Assembly: GCF_021462225.1 (NCBI RefSeq)
Contig: NC_061800.1
Span: forward strand, 16,910,749 to 16,974,748
DNA length: 64,000 bases
Origin: Girardinichthys multiradiatus
Lineage: Eukaryota > Chordata > Actinopteri > Cyprinodontiformes > Goodeidae
Direction of reading: 5' to 3'
Position 1 is the stretch's first letter. Each line of letters starts with the position of its first letter. Positions 47,801 through 59,084 of the stretch are shown one piece after another. A model generated the notes under the pieces. It ran no database searches, was not told where the DNA came from, and was given only the letters and a program-made list of their open reading frames with translations. Position numbers and translations under genes: made by a program.

Positions 47801-50800
47801 GCTTCAAAGCAGTAGACATCTAGTTTCAAGGCCTCTTTGTAGCTGAAGGTGGCCAGGGGCCTGTTGTCCATGGCATCATAGATTTTACCCCGCAGGAGGC
47901 AGATAGAGCTACTGATCTGGACATTTTCAGAGAGTGGTAAGAGAAACCAGAGGGAAAAGTAAATACATGACTTTAATCAAAGTTTTATTTAACGTTTTTA
48001 GAATTCCTTTAACAACAAATTCTGACAGTCTTGCCAATCTTTTCAATAATCATGATGCTTAAAATGTTAAGTCTTTTACACTCATGTCATTATGGGGATG
48101 TACATTAACATTTCTCAATATTATGAAATTATTTTGAACAAGAACTTCAGTTCAAACCTTTAAAGCTGAAACCAGATTTGTACATACACTGTATAAAAAG
48201 ACACGTAACTTTCTGTTTAAGGTCAGTTAAGATAACTAAAATGATTTCTATTAGTTAATGCCAAACATAATAAGATAAAATAAGAAGCTTACATACACCA
48301 AGATTATGTGTCTTTAAACAGTTTTAGAAAGTCCAGTTGATCATATCATGGCTTTTGTAGCGTCTGATATGCTACTTCACAACATTTGAGTTAACTGGAG
48401 GCACATTTCTAAGGCCCACCTCAGACATACTGCCTCCTTGTGAGACATCTTGGAAAATAAATCAACAGGAGGAATTTCCGAAAGTCTGGTTCATCCTTGT
48501 GTGCGATGTGTAGATACAGCTTCCGGAAGCCAACTTCTTTGCTCTAACCCCCAACTGGTCTATTCTGACATGTATTGAGTGGTATCTATGCCTGCAACCC
48601 ACGGTTTTAATAGTTTTGCAATTTTCATTAGTTTTTATTTTTATTTAGTTTTGACTTCACATTTTCAATTCTATTTTAGTTTTAATTAGTTTTTATCATT
48701 TGTTTGCTAGTTTAGTTTATATTTTTTGAAAATGCTTACCGTATTTTCCGCACTATAAGGCGCACTGGATTATAAGGCGCATAGAATAGAAGCTACTGCA
48801 GTCAAACGTTTGACTGGGGTTGCGTTATGCATCCACTAGATGGAGCTGTGCTAAAGAGAATGTCAACAAAACAGTCAGATAAGTCAGTCAGTCAAACTTT
48901 ATTAATACACTACAAACCAGCGTTCTGATAACTCCATTCACTCTCATGGTAAGGTCTCCTCTACATAGAATTCTATTGAATAGAGCCAACCTCACGTTAG
49001 GAATGCATTGGAGTCTATGAAGTTGAAGTTGAAATCAAACGTTAGTTAAAACGTGAAAGGGAACTTTTCCCTGATTCAGTAAACACGTAAAAGAAACAGT
49101 TTGATGCACTAAATCAAACGTTAGTACTGTTAACCTTTCCTGTTTCTGTCCCCTGACCGTAGTCTGATGACACAGGGGAGACGCTTTCTCCAGGGCCGAA
49201 GTTACTAGTTTCCTCGGGGTTAACTCCCTCACTCATACGTTGCTGAGTTGAGCATGAAGAAACAGCATCAAAACACTGAGTTGTTGACGAGATTCGGGGT
49301 TCTTTTTAATGACTTTACAGCACGTAAAAACACAGGGCTTACAGACTCATACACCGCTGCTCCGGTCGCCGTCTCTACCCACCCCACACACACAATAATA
49401 CCGACGTCACTCCTTCACTCTTGATTCTCAGCTACGGCAGCACACAGCGCCACCTCTGTCCGGAGGAGTAATATCAACATCTTCCATACACACACACGAA
49501 ACATACACCCCACACACTGAGCTTCTAATCACATATAGTTCAGGCAATTCCTGCAACAGTACATTCAAACGTTATACACACACAAGTGGTGTTGGACTAG
49601 GAGGAAGCACAGTACAGGTGTTTACCGCTATTACTTCGGCGACGCCCCTGACTACGGTAGCCGTAATGCTGCAAGCGGTGCGGCTTTGTAGTTTACCAGT
49701 CGTACTGAAACATTTTGACAGAGCGCCGTGTTCAACCAGTATGGATCAACCAATTAACCAATTGATCCATATATAAGGCGCTCCGGATTACAAGGCGCAC
49801 TGTCATTTTTTGAGAAAATTAATGGTTTTTAAGTGCGCCTTATAGTGCGGAAAATACGGTAGTTTCAGTTTAGTTTTTATTAGTTTCAGTTATAGTTTTA
49901 ACCATTTTTATGAAATCAAATCCAGGAACATTTCCAGCTATCAGTCTATTTTCCTCCTCTCTCCTCTTCAATTAGACGTTCACTATTCTAAAAGAGACAT
50001 CACAAACCTCTCCAAAAACCGCATAACATACTGAAAAATTACAATTTAACAAATAAAATAGGATTTTTGTTTCAGATAACCTTTAGTAGTTGGATATTTT
50101 TGGAAACTAGGATAATCCTTTAAATATTACCTTTTCTTTCATTATTTAACTATTTACCTCACCTAATGAAATACCAAAATTGCCATATTTAAAAAAAGAA
50201 AAAAAAACTATTTTTACTTGGAGCTACAGGCTCATACAACAGTAGAAATGCACATTTAACCAGGTGATTATCTCTCCCTTCTCATCATGCTCGGTTCATG
50301 CATCTTCCCTGTTACTGACTCCTTTCAGTAACTTCCATATGTCCAAACTGAGTGGAAAACACCCCTCAACCCGAGTTCACAAATCACTATAATAAATTAG
50401 AAAACAACAAATAACCAACTCAGGAAATATAAACTAAAGAATCCTCGTTGACCCTGAAGCTCCAATTTCCCAAATCAGGGAGTTGTGCTCTTGTCTTCCT
50501 ATTTGTTCTGTTCATTCATAAAAACTTGGTTTATTAACATTTGTGTCCTCACCTTTAGTAAAACAAAACACATCCAAGCCATTTGGTTTTTATTTACCTT
50601 TTTTTTTTATGTTGACAACACTAGTAACGTTTCCTACAAACCTTCATCTGCCCAGTCCAAGGCGGCACACTCAGCTCTTCTTCTACTTCGTCTGTAACGT
50701 TAACAGCAGCTCGACCAGCTACCGTAACAGCAGTTGTTGCGCTCAACATACTCACACGGGCTTTGTACCCCCGGCTACCGTGGTAAGTCTACACACAGCA

Positions 50801-53627
50801 TTTCTCATTCACAAAACGCTAAAATCTGGGACATTTCCAGGGACAGCTTTAGCCGGGGACAGGCCGTCTAAATCGGGGACGTCTAGACACCCTACACTAC
50901 AAGACATTTGGTTTTATCTAAAACACAGTCATATTCAAAGAAATCCCAATTTGGACTCTGGCGCCAAGTTTTGCTGACATGACGCTAGATGTGGACGGAC
51001 CGCTCAGATGACTTGACTGACGTACCCGCCATCTGCTGGCGTAATGTGGCACAGCAAGAAAACAAACAACCCAAGACTAGACTTCATACTTATGCATGAG
51101 GTACACAAATGAAAACTAAGCACATTAGCTCCACAAATTCAGTTAATTTTAGTTAGTTTTGTGAACACTCATCACAGTTTCAATTAGTTTTCGTTTTTTT
51201 ACAAAGTCTCGTTTTTATTTTTATTTCAGGTAACGAAAATGTTTTTTTACTTCTAGTTTTCGTTATTATATAACCTTGCTGCAAACTCCACTATAGTGCA
51301 CTGCAATGTAGGCTGACATGTAAGAGATGTTTATGCTACGGAATATTTTCAAGTCAGCCTTAACTTACAGAAGAGGGCAACATGTCCCATTCCTTTGCAG
51401 CTTCTGTCCCGCTGTCGTCCTTTTCACTTCTATCTACTAATTTCTTGTGGACAGGCTCCTCTGCATCCAGGATATCCAAGGCTTGTTGGAACTCTTTGGC
51501 AGCATACTAAGAAAATAAAAAGAGATGCATCTGTGAGATCACCTGCAATAATACATATGCATGAAACAGTTTACAGTTTTAAACATTTTTACTTTACTTA
51601 CGTGACACCTAGCAGCAAGATACTGACAAGCTCCATACAACTGTGTGAGCAAACACAAATTTTATTAAGCAGTTTATCTTTTTGAAACAAGTTTACCTTA
51701 AATTTAGAATTATGCCAAAAACTTCCAAGGACTCCTACTTTGTCAAGTTTTCTGGAACGGAGGGCATGTGAGGCTCTGTGGTACTGTGAGGTTAGGTAAA
51801 GGCACTGAGCTAGCCAGTAGATATCCTGGGGATCTTCTGCATGTCAAAAAAAGAAACAGAGTCAATACATTCTGATTGAACAATATCATTGGTGAGAGGT
51901 TTAAAAAAATACTGCTCTCATTAGAAAGTTATTGTGTTCAAGGTTTTTTATGTCATATTTCTACACCCTAAAACCAATTTTTAAACTGGAATTAAAAAGT
52001 ACTTTCACAATCTATGTCATATAAAATTTCTGACTGGTGATCTGTCATCCATTCATTTTCTCTATGCCATTTTCTTTTTCCACAAATAGCCAGAGAAGAA
52101 AAGTACTCAAATTCCATGCTTTTGCTTACTTTTTTAGGCTGTATAAGAACCCTGCATTTTCTGCAGGAACAGCCGGTCTCATTTCAGCTGTGATGGTCCA
52201 AAGCAACAAGTTCTCATCAAACGACCTACACAACCTTTAATGATGTATATCACCCAAATTGGGGCAGCCATTTTGGCACAAGATGATTGATAGTAAATGT
52301 TTTTAAAGAGGATCGACATATTAACCCAAAGAATAATGACAAGCTGATATTGGCTGGTTGATTGGTCAGTCTATCTGCTCTGGTAGCTAGCCTGCAGCTG
52401 GCTGCTTAGGAGACATATTGCTCGTAGCTTGCCAGCTGTAGTTTTAGGTCGGTGATACCTTAGTAAGAGTGATGGGTGGTGCTCCTTTCTCATCCTTTCA
52501 CAGCATCACTGGCCAGGTTATTTCCAAGCAGCCAAATGTATTTTCTTATCAGTAAGGAAAAGTGCAGCAGCTCTTTTCAGGCAGAAAGGGCACAGCAACA
52601 GGTACGGTAGGGACAACACTGTGTTACTTTTCCTCCATACAACCAAATAAATCTCAGGTCGTCTTCAAGTACTTGAAAAATGAAGGAATGTCATCACTGA
52701 AAACCTTTATGTTATGAAACCGCAGCTTTTAAAACCCTTCGTATAGCTTGGTACCAGTTAACCTGTGGCTATTAGTATTTGACCCCATGTGTTATTTAAA
52801 GTGACACAGCTGTTTTTTTCTTCATCTAAAACAACTTGTTTGTGATGAACACTGGCTTCATAACATCAAACAACATGCACATTCAGTATTAAATATAAAT
52901 GGTTTATATTTAGGTTGAGCAACACAGTGATGGTAGCTAAATTTCACAAAATAAGAGGTTTCATTTAACAGGAGGAAGAAATCCATACAAACAAAAATGT
53001 CTAAAGAGATGGTGGGTTAGTGGACAGTGCAAGGCGCCTTTAACGTTAATACTCAAAGTTTTCTTCCCTGATTTATCAATATGTCAGTTTCAATAAGTGG
53101 ATCCCACTTCTCTTTCTTTGGTCAGATCCAGCTCTGGAACTGCAAATATGCAGATAAAGCCCTGAAATCACAAACGGTGGCCAACATACTACAAAAAGTT
53201 ACCAAGTTACACCACAAACCCACAAGTGAACCCGTTAGGAAGTGAAGGGCCAGTACTTTGGATTTATCACTTGACAGGGTCTGAAGGAGGAAATGTTCCG
53301 GTCGTTATAGAAATTAATATAACATGACACTACCGACTGCTACTCACCATGAGAAAGGGATGCTATCTTGTCGGCCCAAAACAGCGCACTTTGATACTGT
53401 TGCTATAAACAAACACACAAGGAACCACAGGGTTAGGCTATATACGCAGTTTTCATTTAGTTTAAAGTTTTCAATGCATTTCCAAACTGGGGAACGGTTA
53501 AGATTTTTTTGCGCTAAGTGTGCTGAGAGTTAGCATCTGCTAGCAACACAGAAACTAACAAAGGCTTCAGTTCTCTCACCTGGTCAATGTACTGCCGAAC
53601 TCGTTTTCTGAGTCTGTCAAAGTTCAT
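38810..53627 (-). CDS. cdc16: CDC16/APC6, TPR subunit of the anaphase-promoting complex (18 exons, 618 codons)
   Basis: Exons: 53627-53580, 53402-53348, 51836-51739, 51640-51602, 51506-51369, 47916-47757, 47644-47550, 45844-45711, 45399-45320, 45240-45191, 45095-45022, 44934-44809, 44159-44007, 43801-43738, 43651-43590, 42955-42820, 42450-42360, 39063-38810. Total 1857 nt, all in frame; human CDC16 is about 620 residues. The N-terminus MNFDRLRKRVRQYIDQQQYQ and tandem TPR repeats (roughly 35-530) are near-identical to the recalled human protein. Examples are NLDVVVSLAERHYYNCDFKMCYKLTS, SWFAVGCYYLMVG, and the SQALSIAPEDPFV block. The C-terminal tail (about 535-618) is divergent and Ser/Thr-rich, ending ESDVMLDTLSDTST. 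CDC16 homodimerises in the APC/C arc lamp and cooperates with CDC27, CDC23 and CDC26 in ubiquitin ligation of cyclins and securin. Its 3' neighbour is UPF3A, as in human 13q34. The last intron (39064-42359) contains a Tc1 transposon. Confidence 0.96.
39276..40843 (+). mobile_element. Tc1-like transposon with ~205-bp inverted repeats (DD34E)
   Basis: The element is flanked by TA (39274-39275 and 40844-40845). Long terminal inverted repeats run about 39276-39480 and 40637-40843; both outer ends read CAGGTCCTTCTCAAAATATT inward, and both inner ends have the TGAGATAGGAATTTTGGGTTT block. The size (1568 bp) is normal for the family. It sits in the last CDC16 intron, antisense to CDC16. The transposase inside is broken. 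Confidence 0.93.
39604..40566 (+). pseudogene. Tc1-like transposase pseudogene (internal stop)
   Basis: The first part (39604-39969) has the paired helix-turn-helix region (TADLTAVQKATIDTLKKEGK, QKEISEQIGCSQSAVSRHLSG, GRKKCGRK, then STVHRRVQEMG-type text). It stops at TAG 39967-39969, where the family has Trp (EKQH-W-TVAQWSKV). The frame is unchanged after the stop and continues FSDESK, FQHDLAPAHSA and NPIENLW to PTKY. The D-to-E spacing in the second half is 34 residues. Between RIPQ and TWATEKQH about 14 residues usual in this family seem to be absent (an in-frame deletion; judged from memory of related copies). Confidence 0.9.
41592..41780. mobile_element. Palindromic MITE in last CDC16 intron
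   Basis: The left end CAGGGGTCTTAAACTCCAGT is mirrored by the right end ACTGGAATTTGAGACCCCTT (inverted, two mismatches). The interior carries CACCTGAATCAAATGGCTAA. It is noncoding and about 190 bp. Confidence 0.7.
44581..44802 (+). mobile_element. Tc1-like 5' fragment abutting a CDC16 splice donor
   Basis: The segment begins with the terminal-repeat motif ACCGGCCATTATATTAAG and continues into the first transposase helix-turn-helix in broken frame (TGGTGCCAGATTGGAGGGTC, then TATCTCAGAAACTG, then GAGACAATATCCAGCGGGC). It stops about 6 bp from the donor of CDC16 exon 44934-44809. Confidence 0.65.
46240..46425. mobile_element. MITE-like palindromic repeat in CDC16 intron
   Basis: Contains CCTGCAACATTTAGATGCAT and CTACAACACACCGGAATAAA, with an imperfectly inverted counterpart TTCAGGGGTGTTAGAGAAGG at its right side. 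This arrangement is typical of a dispersed fish MITE and appears related to the element at 41592-41780. Confidence 0.55.
46770..47330. repeat. GC-richer repeat block in CDC16 intron, probably a DNA transposon piece
   Basis: The segment 46900-47200 is much GC-richer than the intron around it and includes CCCGCCCATCGGACGCTCAG and a GGCCTCGGCTGGCCCGGATG block. I associate this sequence with a dispersed fish repeat, possibly a hAT element. No ends or coding region are defined. Confidence 0.4.
48605..51290. repeat. AT-rich dispersed repeat with TTTTCGTT/TAGTTTTTATT ends
   Basis: Both edges consist of TTAGTTTTTATT/AGTTTTCGTT words (48605-48735, 49861-49915 and 51165-51290). They bracket a segment with CpG-retaining stretches (50640-51010) in a CDC16 intron of 3.45 kb. 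It is probably an old DNA transposon. It is interrupted by the TIR element at 48739-49859. Confidence 0.4.
48739..49859. mobile_element. 1.1-kb DNA transposon with CCGTATTTTCCGCACTATAA inverted ends
   Basis: The left end, starting CCGTATTTTCCGCACTATAA at 48739 and running on into GGCGCAC, is exactly inverted at 49833-49859. The element is flanked by TA (48737-48738 and 49860-49861). Subterminal GGATTATAAGGCGCA blocks recur at both ends. The interior has no transposase-like frame, so it is non-autonomous. The superfamily is not resolved. Confidence 0.8.
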
Positions 53628-53780
53628 TTTGTTGTGTTTTTAATTCGACGGTTTGATTTTTAAAACAGTGGCATTCCCGGAGAGGGAGAAAGCTGCACGC
53701 TGAACAGTACGCGCTAACTGATTAGCTTCGGAAAATCAAATCCGCGGCTTCTCCCTGCAGCGCGTGTTCTGCCATAAAGT
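53628..53780 (-). promoter_or_regulatory. cdc16: CDC16 5' UTR and promoter region
   Basis: The 150 bp upstream of the CDC16 ATG are locally CpG-rich (GCGCG, CCGCGG, TACGCGC) in an AT-rich setting, consistent with a housekeeping promoter. No TATA box is evident and the transcription start cannot be placed. I see no divergent gene on the plus strand. Confidence 0.4.
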
Positions 53781-53789
53781 GTCGTAAAG

Positions 53790-54690
53790 AAACTTGAGTA
53801 GGACAAACAGTTCCGCCTGAATACTTTGCATTATCCATTTTTTATTATTCTAAGAATGCCAAAAGGACTTTTATACCTTTTCAAAAAAGAAACATATTCT
53901 GTCGTTATTAAGAATCAAAATTGAAACCATCGTAGTTACATACAATTTTAACCTCTATGTGCTTGTAAACATGTAACTCTAAACAGAAACTGTGATAAAA
54001 GCAACACAGGCAGAGCCCGAGACTAGCCAGACATTGAAGGGGTGATTGCTGGTCAATAATGTGCCCTCTTGCTTTGGTTTTAAATTAGTACATTTATTAC
54101 ATTTGACTCTGAACAGGACAAATATATTCAAATCTGGGATAGGGGACAGATATGAATAAGAAATCGTCTTTAAACAACTAAATACATATTTATCCTAAAC
54201 CTTTCTACCCATATAAATTCCGGAAAACCTTGCAATATTCCTGAGATCAGTGGCTGATCGGCCCAATGATGCACTAGGTACTACACTGTAAAGATATAAC
54301 AAGAAATTAACATCGCTTCCCTTTACAGACATGAGTGATTTAGCATCATGGATGTGCATTAAAACATTAGGATCACGTAGCTCTTTTTGTGGTAAAACAA
54401 TTTAGTAAAAGTTCTTTGTAAACATATTTCTGGCCAATTATTTCAGATGGATATTTGCCTAAATAAAGTATGTGTGTATTACTGAAGTAGAATCAATACA
54501 CAATAATAAACTATTCCTAATTATATGAAATACTCTTAAACGTAACAAACTTTATCTTTGAGATTACGGTGGTTCATAAGTGTACTTGGTACCTGTCCAA
54601 CCTTTACAAAAGTTTGATGATCAAGTTTGTAGTCATATCATCAGACCTGCAGAAATAAAGTATGTCTCAGACAGTCAAGGAAAGAGAGAG
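53790..54690. other. Intergenic, nothing recognised
   Basis: AT-rich sequence upstream of CDC16. No gene, promoter on the plus strand, or repeat family was recognised. Confidence 0.4.
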
Positions 54691-55630
54691 GCAGAGCTGT
54701 CAATGCATCACCACCTGAAGATGTGTTAGATATGACAGAAGGCTGGGTGCCAGACAGACCTGGGAAACCCAAATGAGTGGTGAGGGTAAACTGGGAACAA
54801 GAAAATGAGCTTATCCTAGAGATGATAAACTCTCACTTCCAGGAGTTTCTTTTAATTTCCAAGTGAGGTTGGGGACATGAAATCTGAATGGGTCATGTTC
54901 AGGAGGATCATGCCTGAAGGTTGCCTAAAGGTCATTGCTGCCATGAACAGATGCAAGCAGGGGAATAACTGGTGGACACTATCAGTATTGGAAGATGTCA
55001 AGCTGAAGAATGAGGTTTGCTGACTCAGAAAGGGGAAGCAGGCACCATCCCAGACTGTGTTTAGTTTGGTAGTGGAACTGCTGACCTGGACGAAGATATT
55101 CCTGGACAGTGTAAGGAGCACTTTGAGGATCATGTCAGTTTGACCACACCTGGATTTCCCCACTGTGGGAAAATAAACAATATTTATATTCTATTTATAT
55201 GTCCTTTTGTCCTCTGTGGAATAAGTAGTGTGTGAGGACCCAGAGGAAACCAAGTATATCACCAGGGCAGATGTTGCTAAGGTAGTGAAAAAGGTACTAG
55301 GGGGATGGGATTCAACCACAGATTTCGAAGGCTATGGATGTTGTGGGCCTGTCATGGTTGAGACTTATCTTCAATGCTGCATTTAAGACATCGAAGGGTC
55401 ACACTTCTCAATCTGTTTGGGGTCTCTATTGTCTTTTTTGGGCACATCACACTGGGAGGAGATTGTGGGCCAGACCCAGAACCCATTGGAGTGGCACAAG
55501 AAAGCCTTGGGATAACCCAGAATGAGCTGGAGTGTGCTGATGGGAAGAGGATGTCTGGGTTTCTCTCCTAAATTCATGATCCCTCTGCCGCAAGACAAGC
55601 ACAGCTCAATGGATACTGAGAGACAATAAA
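54690..55630 (+). mobile_element. Heavily decayed LINE (GC-rich fish family)
   Basis: Blocks in order resemble a LINE common in fish: GGGAAACCCAAATGAGTGGT with GTGAGGGTAAACTGGGAAC (54763-54802), ATCAAGCTGAAGAA-like text at 54995-55015, GGATGTTGTGGGCCTGTC-like at 55335-55352 (RT start), then GATTGTGGGCCAGACCCAGA near the 3' end. Large parts are missing and there is no usable frame. Confidence 0.5.
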
Positions 55631-55639
55631 TAAAACACT

Positions 55640-57688
55640 TTTTCCAAGCTGTGTTTTAAATGCTGTGGCCAATTTGAACATATTGAATAAAAATTATGGA
55701 GTTACTAACTATCAAAAGTGAAGCTGAAATAAAAAATTGGCTCAAACTGCATAACCACTGTTGACTCTTTGTTTCTGGCATCATGAATCTAAAGTCCCCT
55801 TGTAACATCTAGTCAAAGATTATTACAAACGGTTTTTAGTCTTTTAACTAGAACTGGCTTTTTTAGGTAAGTGCAATTTGATTTACATGGTTGCAATGGT
55901 GGTTGCATAAAAAGGCCTATATATAAATGGTTTCATATAGTGTGTTTATTTAGCAAAGCTCACATGGACGATCACACAAAGGAATGCAGTTAAATAAAGA
56001 AAGGAACCTTTTTAGCAAGTGACTGCAAAAATAAATGCAGTGTGAAGACATTCTTTTACAGAGCATTATCACACAGATTAAAGATTAATACAGACTAAAC
56101 AAATTGGTATTTTTCAAAATTTAGAAACAATAGTTTTCCACTTCCTGCATGCAGGCTATACAAAACTCATCATCGGCCTGTTATGTATTTTACTTCAGTT
56201 GGTGCAACAGACACCACAGTGAGCTGATGGCAAGACAAACAGTGTCACTCCTCCACAATGTTGTAAAACAGTGTCTGTTCTCTGTTGTAGAAACTTGATT
56301 TGAATTACTGTGCAAAGCTAAAAATATCTGGCACAGCAGCACACTTAAAGGTAGAGGAAATACTGTTGACTGAATCTCATTGGGATAACATTTCTTGAAT
56401 GAATATCCATACAACACTGGCCTCTGCTGTCCACAAGAGGCTACAACAGCACTTGGTGCAAGAAAGACAATTTCTGGAAATAATTTAAATGCCATTATAG
56501 GAAGAACAACTGAAGCACCTGTTTACAATAATAGGTCACACTTTCTACACCTAAAGTCAAATAATTGTACCTACCGTCACCCAAGAACAACCCTGCCACA
56601 TTTAAAATATCCCCCTAAAAATGCAAAAACTGTGCAACCAAACTACTTTTTAGGGCTTGTTGCAGAGCTGTCATATCTTAGGATGAGTCATATTTCCAAC
56701 TTCTCCTCAATGAAGCATTTCTCAATGGCTTTAAAAGCCAAATGAAATGCTTCTCACCTCCCAGCACAGCCTCTTTGCCGTTGTACAGGAAGAGCATTCA
56801 TGAATGAATTATATGCAGTAAAAGGTTTCTGGTCTCATTTGTTTTTGTGTTGCATGTGAGTGATGTGTTTATGGTACACATAGAGACTGCCAGAGGAATA
56901 AAACAATGTGTCTAGATATTTTTTTCTTTTGTTTTGCCATTCAGCATGAAATGAAAGAAATACATCTATGGTTTTGAAGCCAGGAAGCCAGGAAGTGTGA
57001 CATGTTGTGGCTGTTATGCTATACTTAGCATACTCCCATGGCCAAAATAGCTACATTTGAACCCCAGTGTTTTAGTAAACAGAGTAAATGGTAAATTTTA
57101 ATAAAGTTTCAAATTTGGAGGCACTTGAAGAAAACACCAATTTTGTTTCTTATACATGTGAAAGAGATAGATTTTTAAGATGATGTTATTTGGGTACTTT
57201 TTATAACTTGTGTTTTATCTGAATGTTCATCTTTATTCTTAGTTTAAAGCATCATAACGTACAAAGTTTTGCTTTTAAGGCAAAAGTCTCTGAGAATATC
57301 GAATGTTTGGCCCTTGTACATAATGATTTTGAACTTAAGGTTTTCTTGTTTTTTCAGCCAGTTAAGAGTGTTAGATTAATAGGGTAAAAAGGAACAAAGG
57401 TAAATTGATGAACCAGTGTTTTATCAATGCATACATATAGCAAAGAACCTCTTTTTAATCATATGTTTTGAATCTTTACTATAAGCAGTTTTGGCCAGAA
57501 TACATATTTTTCTACAGTTACAGTTTGCTGTTTTTCAGTTTTTTGTGAAAACATGGAAAATGTCAAATCACTAAATGTGATTTTTGGATAATAATACTGT
57601 TTCTTAAAACAAGAAGCTGAAACCCGAAGTGCTGGCAGCTATAAATTTGCGAAGACTAGGAAGTGAAGAAGGTAAACATTTGCTTATA
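55640..57688. other. Intergenic, nothing recognised
   Basis: AT-rich sequence. Open frames at 56190-56745 overlap each other on both strands and have no recognised domain. Confidence 0.4.
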
Positions 57689-57834
57689 CAGCCCCTTGCA
57701 AAGGTATTCACACCCCTTGAACTTTTTCACATTTTGAGAACCACAAGTTTTTAGTTTTTTTTAATTGGGATTTAATGTGATAGACCAACACAAACTAGAG
57801 CATAACTGTGAAGTGAAAGAAACAGGATATATAT

Positions 57835-58816
57835 GGTTTTTAAGTTCGTACTTGTCGTCTTCCGCTTTATCCGGGACCGGGTCGCGGGGGCAGCAGACTC
57901 AGTAGAGAAACCTAGACTTCCCTCTCCCCAGACACCACCTCCAGCTCCTCCGGTGTTCATAATGGACAATCTGTGACTAGCACAGTAGTCCAATAATGAA
58001 ACACCACTCGAATTCAGATCAGGGAGGCCGTTTCACCCAATCAAGCCTCTCCAGGTGTCACTGTCATTTCCCACATGGGTGTTAAAGTCCCCCAGCAGAA
58101 TAATAGAGTCCCCTGGAGGGGCACTATGTAGCACTCCCAATAGGGATACTAGGAAGGTTGGTACTCCACATTACTGCTCGGCCCAGTAGACCGAAACAAC
58201 AGTCAGACCCTGTACCCGACCCGAAGGCGCGGGGATATGACCTTTTTATCCACTGGGGTAAACTCCAACACGAGACGGCTGAGCTGGGGGGCAAGCTTGT
58301 TGTTTCTAGTTGATATCTCCCGACCACCCGCACTGGCTCCTTCCTCCCCAGCAAGGTGACATTCCACATCCCTAGAGCCAGTCTAAGCATCTGGAGATCG
58401 GGTCGTCAAGGTCTGCACCTTTGTCCGCTGCCCATTCCTCTTTGCAGTGGTCCTTCATGGTTCCCCCTGCAGATGGTGGGCCCACTGGGGGATGGCCTTG
58501 TTCGGGCTTGGCCCAGTTGGGATCCATGAGGAGCAACCCCGCCACCAGGTGCTCTCCAACGAGTCCCGACACTAGGCCTGGCTCCAGGATGGGACGCGGC
58601 TCCACTGTACCGGGCAAGGTCACGTGCCTTGATTTATTGGTCCTCGTAAAGGTGTCTTGAACCGCTCTTTGTCTGACCCGTCACCCAGAGCCTGTTTGCC
58701 ATGGGAGACCTTACCAGAGGCATATAAGCCCCAGACAACATAGCCTCTAGGATCATTTAAGCACTCAAACCTCTTCACCACGTTTAGGTGGCGGTTCAAG
58801 GAGGGGTTTTCAAGTT
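57835..58816 (-). mobile_element. Internally deleted LINE with 12-bp target-site duplication
   Basis: The element is 57847-58804, flanked by GGTTTTTAAGTT (57835-57846) and GGTTTTCAAGTT (58805-58816), a direct repeat with one mismatch. On the minus strand it begins with the 5' region (TTGAACCGCCACCTAAACGT). It continues into the endonuclease region (GTGGAATGTCACCTTGCTGG, then 'LVLEFTPVDKKVISPRLR'-like text and GGGGACTTTAACACCCATGT). It then jumps directly to the 3' terminus (GAGGAGCTGGAGGTGGTGTC, CCGCGACCCGGTCCCGGATA). The whole reverse transcriptase is absent. Termini and endonuclease type match the decayed LINE at 54690-55630. Confidence 0.75.
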
Positions 58817-59084
58817 ATTTATTTATATTTTTTACAAACAAGAGGCTGCATTGTTTGCCAACTTTTCTTTGCAATATAGCTCAAGCTCAGTTAGATTGAA
58901 TGGACAGCATCTGTGAATATAATTTTTTAAGTCTTGCTTAAAATCTCATTTATCTTTGGTCTGAACTTCCTCAGTCTTCCTTTAACTGCGTCTATCTGAC
59001 CTGTCTATTTTTCTTTTGCCACACAGAGCGTTTTGTTTGTAGACTAAAATGTTCTTTTTTGGTCACATCTAATCAGAGCACCTA

